From assembly GCA_910577685.1 (NCBI GenBank), contig CAJTOH010000018.1, forward strand, positions 16,735 through 80,734: DNA of 64,000 bases. Direction: 5' to 3'. Below are positions 41,436 through 50,503 of this stretch, in pieces. The notes below the pieces were generated by a model. It was not told the origin of the DNA, made no database searches, and worked only from the letters and a program-made list of their open reading frames with translations. This stretch comes from an uncultured Dorea sp. (GTDB taxonomy: Bacteria; Bacillota; Clostridia; Lachnospirales; Lachnospiraceae). The translations under genes and the position numbers were made by a program. Within the stretch, counting starts at the first letter, position 1, and each line of letters opens with the position of its first letter.

Positions 41436-44070
41436 GGCGTATGGAAGGAGCTTACAGGCATGGCAAAAAGTTCTGGCTGATAAGGAGATGCAGAAGGCGC
41501 AAAGTAATCCCTATGCGCATATTTTCAGGAAAGCCGGGTGTTATCTGCTTTTGGGCGTCCTGACCCTTGGATTCTGCTATCTGTTTTGCCTGCGCAGCGG
41601 AGTGTTCGGCGCAAAGGTGGACTGGATTAGCCAGCATAGCGTGCTGCCGGAATATTTTCGGCAGCAGTTCTATCAGACGGGGGAACTATTTCCCGAGTTT
41701 TCGGCAAATATCGGGGGAGGGGAGAATATATACAACTTTGCGTATTATGGGTTGTATAATCCCTTATTGCTGCCGTCATACCTGCTTCCGTTTGTGAAAA
41801 TGTCGGATTATATGATGTCGGTTCAGTTTATCGGCCTGATGGTTTCGGTGTTCCTGATGTATCAGTGGCTTGTGAAAAGGGGGTTCTCAGAGAGAATCTG
41901 CGTCGGCGCGGGAGTACTCTTTTTACTGTCCGGACCTATGATCTTTCACTCTTATAATCAGATTATGTTTGTAAATTATATGCCGTTCCTTCTGATGGGT
42001 TTTCTGGGGGTGGACGGGTATTTCGAAAAGAGGGGAAGAAGGGTGCTGGTACTTGGCGTCTTTCTTATGATTATGACCAGCTTTTATTTCAGCATCGGCG
42101 GAATGTTGGCGCTGGCGCTGTATGGAATCCACCGCTGCCTTATGGTTTATGATGAGCGGGGAGAGAAAATAACGGTCAAAGCTTTTTGTATAGAAGGACT
42201 AAAATTTTCCTTTCCTTTTGTGACTGCCGTGATGATGAGCGGGGTATTGTTAGTGCCGACAGCATTAGCGCTGACCGGACGGAAAGGAGAACGGGAAGCG
42301 CTGCGGCTCGGTGAATTACTGATGCCGGAGGTATCCCTTGAAAGATTTTTTTATTCTCCCTATGGGATTGGAATGACGACGCTTTCCTTGACGGCTTTGA
42401 TCGCTCTGCTGTTCGGGCGGAAGCGGCATGAGCGGGTGCTGGCGTTAAGCTGTATGGTGATTCTGACGGTTCCTGTATTTGCTTATCTGCTGAACGGAGG
42501 TTTATATGTGCGGAATAAGGTAATGATTCCGTTTTTACCGCTGCTGTGCTATATTCTGGCATATTATCTCGACGGGTTAAAGGAACGGAACAGGTTTGGG
42601 GGAGTATTGCCTTATCTGCTGACGATAGGGATGATCTGTCTGAACTGGCAGGGGATGATTTTTTTGGACGGCGTATTGATGCTGGTATGTTTTTTAGCAG
42701 TCCGCCTTTATCGGACCAAATCCCTCCGTCCGGCGTCCGGATATGAGTGGATATTATTAGCGCCTTCCATTCTGATGTTGATTGTGTGCGACAATACGAT
42801 TCATACGCAGGCGGACAGGCCGCTTGACCGGGAGTTTTACAGCGAAATGACAGACACAAGGATCAGGGGGCAGATTAAGAAGGTTACTGATAAAGAGGAT
42901 GGCTTCTATCGGACGGAACAATTGGGAGACGATGACGAAAATGCGGCGAATCTCAATCGGATCTGGAGCATGGGGCAGTATTCCTCTTCAATCTATTCTT
43001 CTTCCTATCACGGGGGGTACAGGGCGTTCCGGGAGGAAACGTTCCGGTTAGAGGAACCTTTCCGGAATTTCCTGATGCAGTCTGCGGTATATAACCCTGT
43101 GTATCAGCGATTCATGGGGGTGAAGTATGTAGTGTCGAAGATGGATATTCCAGGTTATAAAGCCTTAGAAAGTAACGGCAGGTGGAAGGTGCATGAAAAT
43201 GATCAGGTGTCCCCGGTCGCTTACGGGACGGACCGGGTAATCCCGGAGGAGGAATATAGGAAATTAGATTTTCCGTATAATCAATTAGCGCTGCTTAAAT
43301 ATGCGGTGGTGAAGGAAAGCACGGAGGTTAAACCGGTCGGATACGACAGATCCGGCCTTTATGAAGGGGTACGCCCGACGGGCTTGAGTCTGCCGAAGGC
43401 GATTGATTCGGATTCGAATGTAGAGATGGCGATAGATCTGCCTGATTTACAGGAGGGAGACGAAGGAGAGAGGGTCTTGTTTCTTCGTTTTCGGATAGAG
43501 AACCAAAAACCGTCGAAGGATATTGCGGTCTGGGTGGAAGGTATACGGAATAAACTGACTGCAAGGAATCATTTTTATTATAACGACAATACGGAATTCA
43601 CTTATGCGGTTCCGCTTAAGGAGGGGCAGGAGACGGTGGAAATGATTTTCGGGAAGGGAAGTTATGAGATTTCGGAGGCCGAGGCCTATATAGGGATACT
43701 TCCGGTCAGGAATGAGACGGACAAGGGGCTGTATCAATCGGAGTTTATGTTAAATCAGAAACAAACGAAGGGAAACCGTATTGAAGGGATAATTGACGCG
43801 AAAAGACAGGGTTACTTTGTCACGACGATTCCGTACGATGAGAATTTTGAGGTTCTGGTAGATCGGAAACCGGTGAAAACGGAAGAGGTAAATACCGCGT
43901 TCCTTGGGTTTCGCATGGGAGCCGGGAAACACAGGATCAGCATAGTTTACCACGCTCCCGGAGTTAAGGCGGGAAAGATTATGTCAATTATAGGGATATT
44001 GCTCGCTATACAATGGATTGATCTAAGGAAAAAATTCCTTCCATTCTCCGGGCGCCAGATTTTTATCTAA
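41416..44070 (+). CDS. YfhO family membrane glycosyltransferase
   Basis: This 884-residue protein starts at the ATG after GAGGGTGACGG, inside the end of the previous gene. It has about 13 membrane helices in residues 45-460, with a first outer loop containing the family-typical SANIGGGENIYNFAYYGLYN segment. A large outer domain fills residues 460-860 and a last helix near 865 closes it. This is the GT-C-like YfhO fold that moves a sugar from the lipid carrier to an extracellular polymer such as lipoteichoic acid. Donor and acceptor are inferred from the Bacillus system. Its 3' end overlaps the convergent next gene. Confidence 0.85.
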   Translation: MRRLRYRAYGRSLQAWQKVLADKEMQKAQSNPYAHIFRKAGCYLLLGVLTLGFCYLFCLRSGVFGAKVDWISQHSVLPEYFRQQFYQTGELFPEFSANIGGGENIYNFAYYGLYNPLLLPSYLLPFVKMSDYMMSVQFIGLMVSVFLMYQWLVKRGFSERICVGAGVLFLLSGPMIFHSYNQIMFVNYMPFLLMGFLGVDGYFEKRGRRVLVLGVFLMIMTSFYFSIGGMLALALYGIHRCLMVYDERGEKITVKAFCIEGLKFSFPFVTAVMMSGVLLVPTALALTGRKGEREALRLGELLMPEVSLERFFYSPYGIGMTTLSLTALIALLFGRKRHERVLALSCMVILTVPVFAYLLNGGLYVRNKVMIPFLPLLCYILAYYLDGLKERNRFGGVLPYLLTIGMICLNWQGMIFLDGVLMLVCFLAVRLYRTKSLRPASGYEWILLAPSILMLIVCDNTIHTQADRPLDREFYSEMTDTRIRGQIKKVTDKEDGFYRTEQLGDDDENAANLNRIWSMGQYSSSIYSSSYHGGYRAFREETFRLEEPFRNFLMQSAVYNPVYQRFMGVKYVVSKMDIPGYKALESNGRWKVHENDQVSPVAYGTDRVIPEEEYRKLDFPYNQLALLKYAVVKESTEVKPVGYDRSGLYEGVRPTGLSLPKAIDSDSNVEMAIDLPDLQEGDEGERVLFLRFRIENQKPSKDIAVWVEGIRNKLTARNHFYYNDNTEFTYAVPLKEGQETVEMIFGKGSYEISEAEAYIGILPVRNETDKGLYQSEFMLNQKQTKGNRIEGIIDAKRQGYFVTTIPYDENFEVLVDRKPVKTEEVNTAFLGFRMGAGKHRISIVYHAPGVKAGKIMSIIGILLAIQWIDLRKKFLPFSGRQIFI

Positions 44071-44628
44071 TACGATATCATCAATAGAAATACGTTTCAG
44101 TGCGACCACACAGCAATGAACCGCCTTCATCATCCTGCGGATCTGCCGTTTCCTGCCTTCGGCAATGGTAATCGTCCCCGCGGCGGTCGGATGGGAGGGG
44201 CGGTTATCGCCGATCGCTTTTTGGATGTCCGGATGGAGGGACGGCATAGTCTCGGACAACACGGAAGTATCGGTAACGGTAATCTGGCAGGGCAGCGTCG
44301 GCACGCCGGAGCCATTAAGCAGAATCCCGTCTTGGAGCATCCGGAGTTTTTCTTTTCCTAATTCTCCTAATACAATAAATTCATAGGTCTTTTTCTTGCG
44401 GTAGGAGGGGTGCGTCATCATCTGGTTCCATTTCCCGTCGTCGGTAATGACGAGCAGCCCTTCCGTCTCCCGGTCAAGCCGCCCTGCCGGGGACAGCCGG
44501 TCGTTATGCAACTCTTTAAAGTAATCCATAACAGTTGGAAAACGGGCGTCTCTGTGAGCTGTGACGCAGCCGTAGGGCTTATTAAACATGTAGTAGTGAT
44601 AAGTGCGGCATGAATTCTTTTCCTGCAT
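44023..44628 (-). CDS. rRNA pseudouridine synthase (RsuA/RluB family) lacking an S4 domain
   Basis: This 201-residue enzyme has the RsuA-type catalytic core: FNKPYGCVTAHRD near the start, the catalytic Asp52 in GRLDRETEGLLV, KWNQMMTHPSYRKKKTYEF and EGRKRQIRRMM. Most RsuA/RluB/RluE proteins carry an N-terminal S4 RNA-binding domain; here the core begins at residue 12, as in RluE. Target uridine unknown. Its 3' end overlaps the convergent yfhO-like gene by 48 bases, with no terminator between them. The upstream ribosome binding site is weak, so the exact start is uncertain. Confidence 0.87.
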   Translation of the reverse strand: MQEKNSCRTYHYYMFNKPYGCVTAHRDARFPTVMDYFKELHNDRLSPAGRLDRETEGLLVITDDGKWNQMMTHPSYRKKKTYEFIVLGELGKEKLRMLQDGILLNGSGVPTLPCQITVTDTSVLSETMPSLHPDIQKAIGDNRPSHPTAAGTITIAEGRKRQIRRMMKAVHCCVVALKRISIDDIVLDKNLAPGEWKEFFP

Positions 44629-44692
44629 AGTTCTTTACCATAAAATCATAATTATTAGGGGCGATAAGCTATTTTAGGCGATAGGAAGACGG

Positions 44693-44721
44693 TTGTCAAG
44701 TCATTGATTGTGGTTTATACT
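44693..44721 (+). promoter_or_regulatory. Promoter for the second two-component/ABC operon
   Basis: TTGTCA at 44693-44698, 17 bases, TATACT at 44716-44721. It lies between the divergent pseudouridine synthase gene and the response regulator gene. Confidence 0.6.
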
Positions 44722-44773
44722 ATTACACTGAAAATGAAAATTTCCAGTGAAGGTTTTGGAAGAGGGAGACATA

Positions 44774-45454
44774 ATGTGTGAAAGGAAACGGATATTGATT
44801 GCGGACGATGAGCCGGGCATCGTCCAACTTCTGAAGGATTATTTTGAGATTCAGGATTATCAGGTAATAGAGGCGCAAAACGGTCTGGAGGTATTAGGGC
44901 AGCTTAATAAACGGCCCGACATTATACTTCTGGATGTGAATATGCCTATGCTGGACGGATTCGAGGTATGCAGGCGGATCCGCGACCATGTTTCCTGCCC
45001 GATCCTGTTTCTGACGGCTAAGATTGAGGAGGCGGACCGGATTCAGGGATTGATGATAGGCGGGGACGACTATATCGTGAAGCCTTTCAGCATCGACGAG
45101 CTGGGGGCGAGAGTGGAGGCGCACCTTCGGCGGGAGGAGAGGAAGAAGTCGGATGGAGCCGTAAAGATCTTTGACCGGCTGGCGGTACATTACAAGGAAC
45201 GCTGCGTATATTACGAAGAGCAGCCCCTCAGCCTGACGAAGACGGAGTACGGGCTGGTGGAAGCCCTGTCCTTAAACGCGGGGCAGGTGTTCAGCAAGGA
45301 ACAGCTGTATGAGAAGGTGCGGGGATATGACGGAAGCGCGGACTGCGGCATCGTCATGGAGCATATACGGAGAGTGCGGAGCAAGATCGGAAAATATACG
45401 GATCATGTGTATATAGAGACTGTGTGGGGAGTGGGATACCGATGGATTGGTTAG
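44774..45454 (+). CDS. OmpR/PhoB family response regulator
   Basis: This 226-residue regulator starts at the ATG after GGAAGAGGGAG; an upstream in-frame ATG has no site. The receiver has ILIADDEPGIVQLL, the phospho-Asp in IILLDVNMPMLDG, LTAKIEEADR and IVKPFSIDEL. The winged-helix domain has LSLTKTEYGLVEALSLNAGQ and ETVWGVGYRWIG. It overlaps the kinase gene by 13 bases and precedes an ABC exporter, typical of peptide antibiotic or envelope stress responses. Confidence 0.92.
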   Translation: MCERKRILIADDEPGIVQLLKDYFEIQDYQVIEAQNGLEVLGQLNKRPDIILLDVNMPMLDGFEVCRRIRDHVSCPILFLTAKIEEADRIQGLMIGGDDYIVKPFSIDELGARVEAHLRREERKKSDGAVKIFDRLAVHYKERCVYYEEQPLSLTKTEYGLVEALSLNAGQVFSKEQLYEKVRGYDGSADCGIVMEHIRRVRSKIGKYTDHVYIETVWGVGYRWIG

Positions 45455-46734
45455 AGGAAAGGCTGGAAAAGACGGCAGAGTATATCCGGAATCTTTCCTT
45501 TCGCAAGGCGATGGTTGCATATATTCTGGTTTTGTCGGTAATCGTGTACGTCCTGTCATACCTTACCATGGTTCTGTGCTGGCAGTGGGAGCTTTCCGAG
45601 TGGGCGAAGAATGAGGGAGAAGATCTTCGGAACCTTATTTACATGAAAGGTCCGTTGTGGGCGTATGGTTATACCTTTGATTCGGAGACGGACAGAAGAT
45701 GGTTGTTGTTTTTGGATTTTGTGCGGGTGTGGTGTCCTTTTTTCTACGCATTTGCAGGGATGATCGTGACTATATTTATTTTCTATCACAAGCGGCTGGC
45801 TTTGCCCCTTAAGATTTTAAAGGACAGTGTAAAGCAGATCAGGGAGAATAATCTTGATTTCAGTATCCGCTACGACAGCGCGGACGAACTGGGAAACCTC
45901 TGCGATTCCGTGGAGGATATGAGGTTGGAGCTGGTGCGGGGGAAGGAAGAGATGTGGCTTATGGTGGAGAAGCAGAAGGAGTTAAACGCCGCCTTTGCCC
46001 ACGACCTGCGTACCCCGCTTACGGTGCTTAAGGGGTATACGGACTTTCTGGCGCGGTATATTCCGGAGGGGAGGATCAGCGAGGAGAAGATGGAGGATAC
46101 GCTGGCGCTGATGTCAAGCCATCTGAAACGGCTGGAAAATTACAGCCGTACTATGAAAGGAATCCGCAGTATCGACGAGGTTCCGTTTTCGCCGGAGTGG
46201 ATTCGGATCGGGAGTGTGGAAAAGAAGATTCGGGAGGTGGTCTTTGCTCTTGGACAGGTTGGGGACATCAGGATCTTTTATGGCGGATGTACTTTAAAAG
46301 CCCCCGCGGGAAGCAATACGCCTAACAGCTTAGGAACTGCCGCCGAAGAGATTCGGGTCTTTGCCGACGAAAACATTATTATGGAGGTGTTGGAGAATCT
46401 GCTCTCGAATTCTATCCGGTATGCAGGGACAGAGATTGAGGTGGTATCGGAGTACGATACGCAGAAGAGGGAAATCCTGCTGGCTGTCCGGGACGACGGA
46501 AACGGTTTTTCGAAGGACCAGCTGGCAAAGGCGCTGGAACCGTATCATAAGGAACGGGAGGGCGCTGAGATGGACGAGCATTTCGGGATTGGACTCTATA
46601 TTTGCAGGGAATTCTGTAAGAAACACGGGGGAACGCTGGATATTGCCAACAGTATCCGGGGAGGGGCGGTGGCGACGGCGTCCTTTTTATGTAAAGCGGA
46701 GCCTGCTTTTGGAGAAAATTCAATTTATCCTTAA
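45442..46734 (+). CDS. Sensor histidine kinase
   Basis: This 430-residue kinase starts inside the regulator gene at ATG 45442. It has two membrane helices (MVAYILVLSVIVYVLSYLTMV and FFYAFAGMIVTIFIFY) separated by a short outer loop, a HAMP domain (KDSVKQIRENNLDFSIRYDS), and an H-box FAHDLRTPLTVLKGY near residue 185. The ATPase domain has ENLLSNSIRYA, DDGNGFSKD and FGIGLYICREFCKKHGG. The short sensor loop resembles kinases that listen to a partner transporter. The ABC genes follow after 91 bases. Confidence 0.92.
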   Translation: MDWLEERLEKTAEYIRNLSFRKAMVAYILVLSVIVYVLSYLTMVLCWQWELSEWAKNEGEDLRNLIYMKGPLWAYGYTFDSETDRRWLLFLDFVRVWCPFFYAFAGMIVTIFIFYHKRLALPLKILKDSVKQIRENNLDFSIRYDSADELGNLCDSVEDMRLELVRGKEEMWLMVEKQKELNAAFAHDLRTPLTVLKGYTDFLARYIPEGRISEEKMEDTLALMSSHLKRLENYSRTMKGIRSIDEVPFSPEWIRIGSVEKKIREVVFALGQVGDIRIFYGGCTLKAPAGSNTPNSLGTAAEEIRVFADENIIMEVLENLLSNSIRYAGTEIEVVSEYDTQKREILLAVRDDGNGFSKDQLAKALEPYHKEREGAEMDEHFGIGLYICREFCKKHGGTLDIANSIRGGAVATASFLCKAEPAFGENSIYP

Positions 46735-46825
46735 AGATTTTTAATTTTTTGTAGGGGAAATATAGGGATTTACGCTTTATGATAAATCTATGATAACAAA
46801 AAGCAATTTTGAAAGGAAGATGCGT

Positions 46826-47701
46826 ATGTCCACTACAATTAAAATCAGGAATCTGAATCAATATTACGGAAAGAAGCAGGCGCTGAAGGATATCAGCCTT
46901 ACGATTGAAACCGGCATGTTTGGGCTTCTGGGCAGGAACGGAGCCGGAAAGACTACGCTTATGAAGGTAATCGCAACGCTGCTGCTGAGGTCGGAGGGGG
47001 AGGTCTTTGTGTGTGAAAGAAGCACGCAGAATCCCAAGAGAGTAAGAGAGATTGTGGGCTATCTCCCCCAAGATTTTTCCATGTATCCCAATATGACCGT
47101 ATACGAGGCCATGGATTATCTGGGAGTGCTCTCGGGCCTCGGAAAGGCGGAGCGCAGGGAGCGTATTCCAAGGCTCCTTGAGAAGGTGAACCTTAATAAT
47201 GACCGGAGGAAGAAGGTCAAGGCTTTATCCGGCGGAATGAAGCGCAGGCTCGGCATTGCGCAGGCAATCCTCCATGACCCGAAAGTGCTGATCGTGGATG
47301 AGCCTACGGCGGGGTTAGATCCGGAGGAACGGGTGCGTTTCCGCAACCTGTTATGCGAGATTGCGGAAAATCGTATCGTAATCCTGTCCACCCACATCGT
47401 TGGGGATATCGAGGCGACCTGTGAGGATATCGCGGTACTGGACGAGGGAAGCATGCTCTATCGGGGGACCGTATCAGATCTGATCGCCATGACGGAAGGA
47501 AAGGTCTACTCGGCGGAAATCAGCAAGAGGGAGCTGGAGATTCTGAAAAAAGATTATGTGGTAACCAGTATGCTTACCCTAGGAAATAATGTGATGGCAC
47601 GTTTCCTTGCGGAAGAAAGACCCTTTGAATCGGCGAAACTCTGTGAAGCCGGAGTGGAAGATGCATACATGTATCTGATGCAGACGGGAAGGGGGCGGTA
47701 A
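46826..47701 (+). CDS. ABC transporter ATP-binding protein
   Basis: This 291-residue ATPase has Walker A GRNGAGKTTLMKVIATLL near residue 37, signature LSGGMKRRLGIAQAIL, Walker B VLIVDEPTAGLDPEERV and the H-loop LSTHIVGDIE, then a C-terminal accessory part as in drug and lantibiotic exporters of the ABC-2 type. GAAAGGAAGATGCGT precedes the start. The two following genes encode its membrane partners. Confidence 0.92.
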   Translation: MSTTIKIRNLNQYYGKKQALKDISLTIETGMFGLLGRNGAGKTTLMKVIATLLLRSEGEVFVCERSTQNPKRVREIVGYLPQDFSMYPNMTVYEAMDYLGVLSGLGKAERRERIPRLLEKVNLNNDRRKKVKALSGGMKRRLGIAQAILHDPKVLIVDEPTAGLDPEERVRFRNLLCEIAENRIVILSTHIVGDIEATCEDIAVLDEGSMLYRGTVSDLIAMTEGKVYSAEISKRELEILKKDYVVTSMLTLGNNVMARFLAEERPFESAKLCEAGVEDAYMYLMQTGRGR

Positions 47702-47703
47702 GG

Positions 47704-48975
47704 ATGGCGGCGCAGTTATTTCTTAAGGAATGTAAACAGACCGCAAGAAGTCTGGTCTACTGGCTCATTATTTTAGCGCTCCTATTTAATTTCACCACCC
47801 AGCTTGGCGATATGGAAATTGACAAGAAACCGGAACCCGGGCAGAAGAGTTACGGGAAAATGAAAAGCCGCGATTCGGAATTGAATATGAAGAGTACCCT
47901 TGGGAAGCTGACGGAGGAATATTGGCGGGAGAGTTATACGACCTATCCTATTGGTTTCTACAAACATGTGACGCTGAACGAAGCGGACGACAAAAAAATC
48001 GGCGGGATTCTTAATGAAGCGGCGGGAATCGGCAGCCATGAAGCGGCGGAAAAGGCGGTAGAAGCATGGTACGCCGCCCAGAAGGAGTCCAAAGGTTTGG
48101 GCAGCGAGGACGACCCCGTCTATATGGAACCCCTGCAGGTAGAACCGGCAGAGGGATTGTCCGCCGGAAGATATGCCGAGCTGATGGACGAAGCGGACAA
48201 AATCTTAGGCGGAGGTTCTAATTATACCAAGGAAAACCGGGAAAACGGCGTCGAGATCCCTATGACTTATGAGGACGCGCTTGCCCAATACGATATGTTA
48301 ATAGAGAAAGACAGGCTGACCGGAGGATACGCGAGATTATTTGCGGATTACATGGTGATTTTTCTTGGAATCCTGCCCGTGTTCCTTTCCGTAACCCGGG
48401 GGCTGCGGGACCGGCGGTCGATGATGCAGGAATTGATTTATACCCGGAGATGTTCGTCGTTTACAATTATGGCGAGCCGCTATCTGGCGATGGTGGCGAT
48501 GCTGACGATTCCGGCGCTTATCCTGTCTTTGGTTCCTCTTTCCAAATGCATGGTCTATGCCCGTACGGCGGGGATTGCCGTAGATATGCTGGCGTTTGTC
48601 AAATATGTGTTTGGATGGCTGGTTCCTACGATCATGGCGGTGACGGGTGTGGGCATGTTCTTTACGGAACTGACGGATACCGCGGCGGCGGTTCTGGTGC
48701 AGGGAGTATGGTGGTTCACGGCGGTCTTCTGCGGCATGGACAGTCTCCGCGGGGGTAGCTATGGATGGAATCTTGTACCGAGGCACAATACGAATATGAA
48801 CTGGCAGGGATTTAACGACGGTTTCTCACAGCTTTTGGCAAACAGGATTGTATATGCGGCGGCAGGTCTTGTTTTGATGGCGTTGACGGCGTTTATCTAT
48901 ACACAAAAAAGGAAAGGGAGGTTACAGATTCGTGGAAAGATATTTGCAAATCGAAAAGGTAAATCTGAAGTATAA
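47704..48975 (+). CDS. ABC-2 type permease with large extracellular domain
   Basis: This 423-residue protein has an N-terminal helix (SLVYWLIILALLFNFTTQLG), an outer domain of about 185 residues rich in Glu, Lys and Tyr, then five or six helices (MVIFLGILPVFLSVTRGL through YAAAGLVLMALTAFIYT). This is the layout of ABC-2 subunits of bacteriocin or heme-type exporters. The substrate is unknown. It starts 2 bases after the ATPase stop, and its end overlaps the next gene by 44 bases. Confidence 0.75.
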   Translation: MAAQLFLKECKQTARSLVYWLIILALLFNFTTQLGDMEIDKKPEPGQKSYGKMKSRDSELNMKSTLGKLTEEYWRESYTTYPIGFYKHVTLNEADDKKIGGILNEAAGIGSHEAAEKAVEAWYAAQKESKGLGSEDDPVYMEPLQVEPAEGLSAGRYAELMDEADKILGGGSNYTKENRENGVEIPMTYEDALAQYDMLIEKDRLTGGYARLFADYMVIFLGILPVFLSVTRGLRDRRSMMQELIYTRRCSSFTIMASRYLAMVAMLTIPALILSLVPLSKCMVYARTAGIAVDMLAFVKYVFGWLVPTIMAVTGVGMFFTELTDTAAAVLVQGVWWFTAVFCGMDSLRGGSYGWNLVPRHNTNMNWQGFNDGFSQLLANRIVYAAAGLVLMALTAFIYTQKRKGRLQIRGKIFANRKGKSEV

Positions 48976-49552
48976 TGTACCGCTCCATATCCTGATATGT
49001 GTGCTCCTGCTTCTGGTCTCGCCGCTTTTGATGGGGGTTGAGAACCTTAAAGCCGAGGATACGGCGAAGGTGCTGGAGGTGTATGCGGCGCTTATGGGAA
49101 TTATCCTGCTGCCTCCTGTATTCCTGCCGGAGCAGGACCGCGATATCAGGGACTTGGTCTATACGAAGCGTATGAACGGGGGGTCTGTCTATATGGTGCG
49201 GTTATTGGGAAACGTGCTGATTTTGGCGGCGCTGCTCGGGGTGTATGTGGGGATACTTCTGCATAATGGCTGTGAGTTCCCGGCCGGTAAGTATTTCTTA
49301 GGGACTTTTGCGGAAATGCTGTTCATGGGAGGACTTGGACTTTGTTTTTACGGGCTGTGCGATAATCTGGTGATCGGTTATATGGCTCCGATCGTTTATT
49401 ATATCGCGGCGCTTGGAGGAGGGCCGAGACGGCTTGGCGTGTTTTATCCGTTTTCTATGATGAAAGGAAGCTATACCGAGAAAGCATGGCTGGCAGCAGG
49501 GGCGCTGGCGCTTGCAGGCGCGGGGATTCTGTTCCGGTGCAGGAGGAAATAG
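48932..49552 (+). CDS. Small ABC-2 type permease subunit
   Basis: This 206-residue membrane protein starts at GTG after GGGAGGTTACAG. It has about five helices: NVPLHILICVLLLLVSPLLM, VYAALMGIILLPPVFLP, LLGNVLILAALLGVYVGIL, FAEMLFMGGLGLCFYGLC and LAAGALALAGAGIL. It contains QDRDIRDLVYTKRM, a cytoplasmic segment matching RDRRSMMQELIYTRR of the larger permease, so the two are related halves. It probably forms a heteromeric channel with the previous gene product. Confidence 0.72.
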   Translation: MERYLQIEKVNLKYNVPLHILICVLLLLVSPLLMGVENLKAEDTAKVLEVYAALMGIILLPPVFLPEQDRDIRDLVYTKRMNGGSVYMVRLLGNVLILAALLGVYVGILLHNGCEFPAGKYFLGTFAEMLFMGGLGLCFYGLCDNLVIGYMAPIVYYIAALGGGPRRLGVFYPFSMMKGSYTEKAWLAAGALALAGAGILFRCRRK

Positions 49553-49629
49553 ACGGATGCCGTATGGAGGCTCTTTGGCTTTGGCAGGCTTAATATTTGC
49601 ATGGGTGTCAGTTTGTGAAGAAAAAAAGG

Positions 49630-49658
49630 TTGAAAAAAGCGGCAATCTATTATAGAAT
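49630..49658 (+). promoter_or_regulatory. Promoter for efp
   Basis: TTGAAA at 49630-49635, 17 bases, TAGAAT at 49653-49658; AAGGAGGAATTATAG precedes the efp start. Confidence 0.5.
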
Positions 49659-49721
49659 TAGTAAAGATATAAGAATGAAAGTAGAAAGTGCCGTTTGGCG
49701 CAGCTAAGGAGGAATTATAGA

Positions 49722-50279
49722 ATGGCAGATGCTTATATTGAGAAGGGTACGACTTATGAGATTGACGGGAAAGTATATGAATGTCTGGAGTTCTTGCATG
49801 TAAAGCCAGGTAAGGGTTCCGCATTCGTCCGTACGAAGTTAAAAGATGTAATTAACGGCGGCGTGGTTGAGCGTACGTTTAATCCGTCTAAGGATACCCT
49901 TAAGAAGGCATTTATCGAGAGAAAGGAAGTACAATATCTGTACAATGACGGAGGACTGTACTACTTTATGGATCTGGAGAGCTATGAGCAGACTCCGGTA
50001 GGAGCCGACGATGTGGGAGATTCCCTTAAGTTCGTGAAGGAGAACGAGAACGTTTCCATGAAGTCCTATCAGGGGAAGGTATTCGCAATCGAGCCTCCGC
50101 TTACGGTAGAGCTTCTGATCACTGAGTCCGAGCCGGGCGTGAAGGGGAACACGGCGACGGGAGCTACGAAACCGGCAATCGTGGAGACTGGCGCTCAGGT
50201 TATGGTTCCGCTGTTCGTAGAGCAGGGAGAGAAGATTAAGATTGATACCCGTACAGGCCAGTATCTTTCCAGAGCTTAA
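49722..50279 (+). CDS. efp: Elongation factor P
   Basis: This 185-residue three-barrel protein relieves ribosome stalling at polyproline stretches. The KOW-like domain has LEFLHVKPGKGSAFVRTKL with the modifiable Lys31 at the loop tip (KPGKG). The central domain is PVGADDVG...NENVSMKSYQGKVF, and the C-terminal domain ends in DTRTGQYLSRA. The ATG after AAGGAGGAATTATAG is chosen; upstream in-frame codons lack a site. A terminator follows. Confidence 0.95.
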   Translation: MADAYIEKGTTYEIDGKVYECLEFLHVKPGKGSAFVRTKLKDVINGGVVERTFNPSKDTLKKAFIERKEVQYLYNDGGLYYFMDLESYEQTPVGADDVGDSLKFVKENENVSMKSYQGKVFAIEPPLTVELLITESEPGVKGNTATGATKPAIVETGAQVMVPLFVEQGEKIKIDTRTGQYLSRA

Positions 50280-50303
50280 TAGGATGTCGAAATATGTCAT
50301 ACG

Positions 50304-50334
50304 AAAAGCCTTGCAATTCTTGCAGGGCTTTTTT
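50304..50334 (+). terminator. Terminator of efp
   Basis: A 12-bp stem, AAAGCCTTGCAA/TTGCAGGGCTTT with one G-U pair, a TTC loop and a T6 run. Confidence 0.9.
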
Positions 50335-50503
50335 ATAATAATCTTACCATAATATTTCAATCATTTTCTGATTTGTTCAGAGGCAAAGATCTTGCCGGTT
50401 TCCATGAAAAATCAAAGTGCTGCCAGTATACCTTGCCGGAAGTAAGGTAAACCTTCAAATCCGTTATCGGAGTATGGACGCAGGGTATCAAGAAAGGAGA
50501 GGA

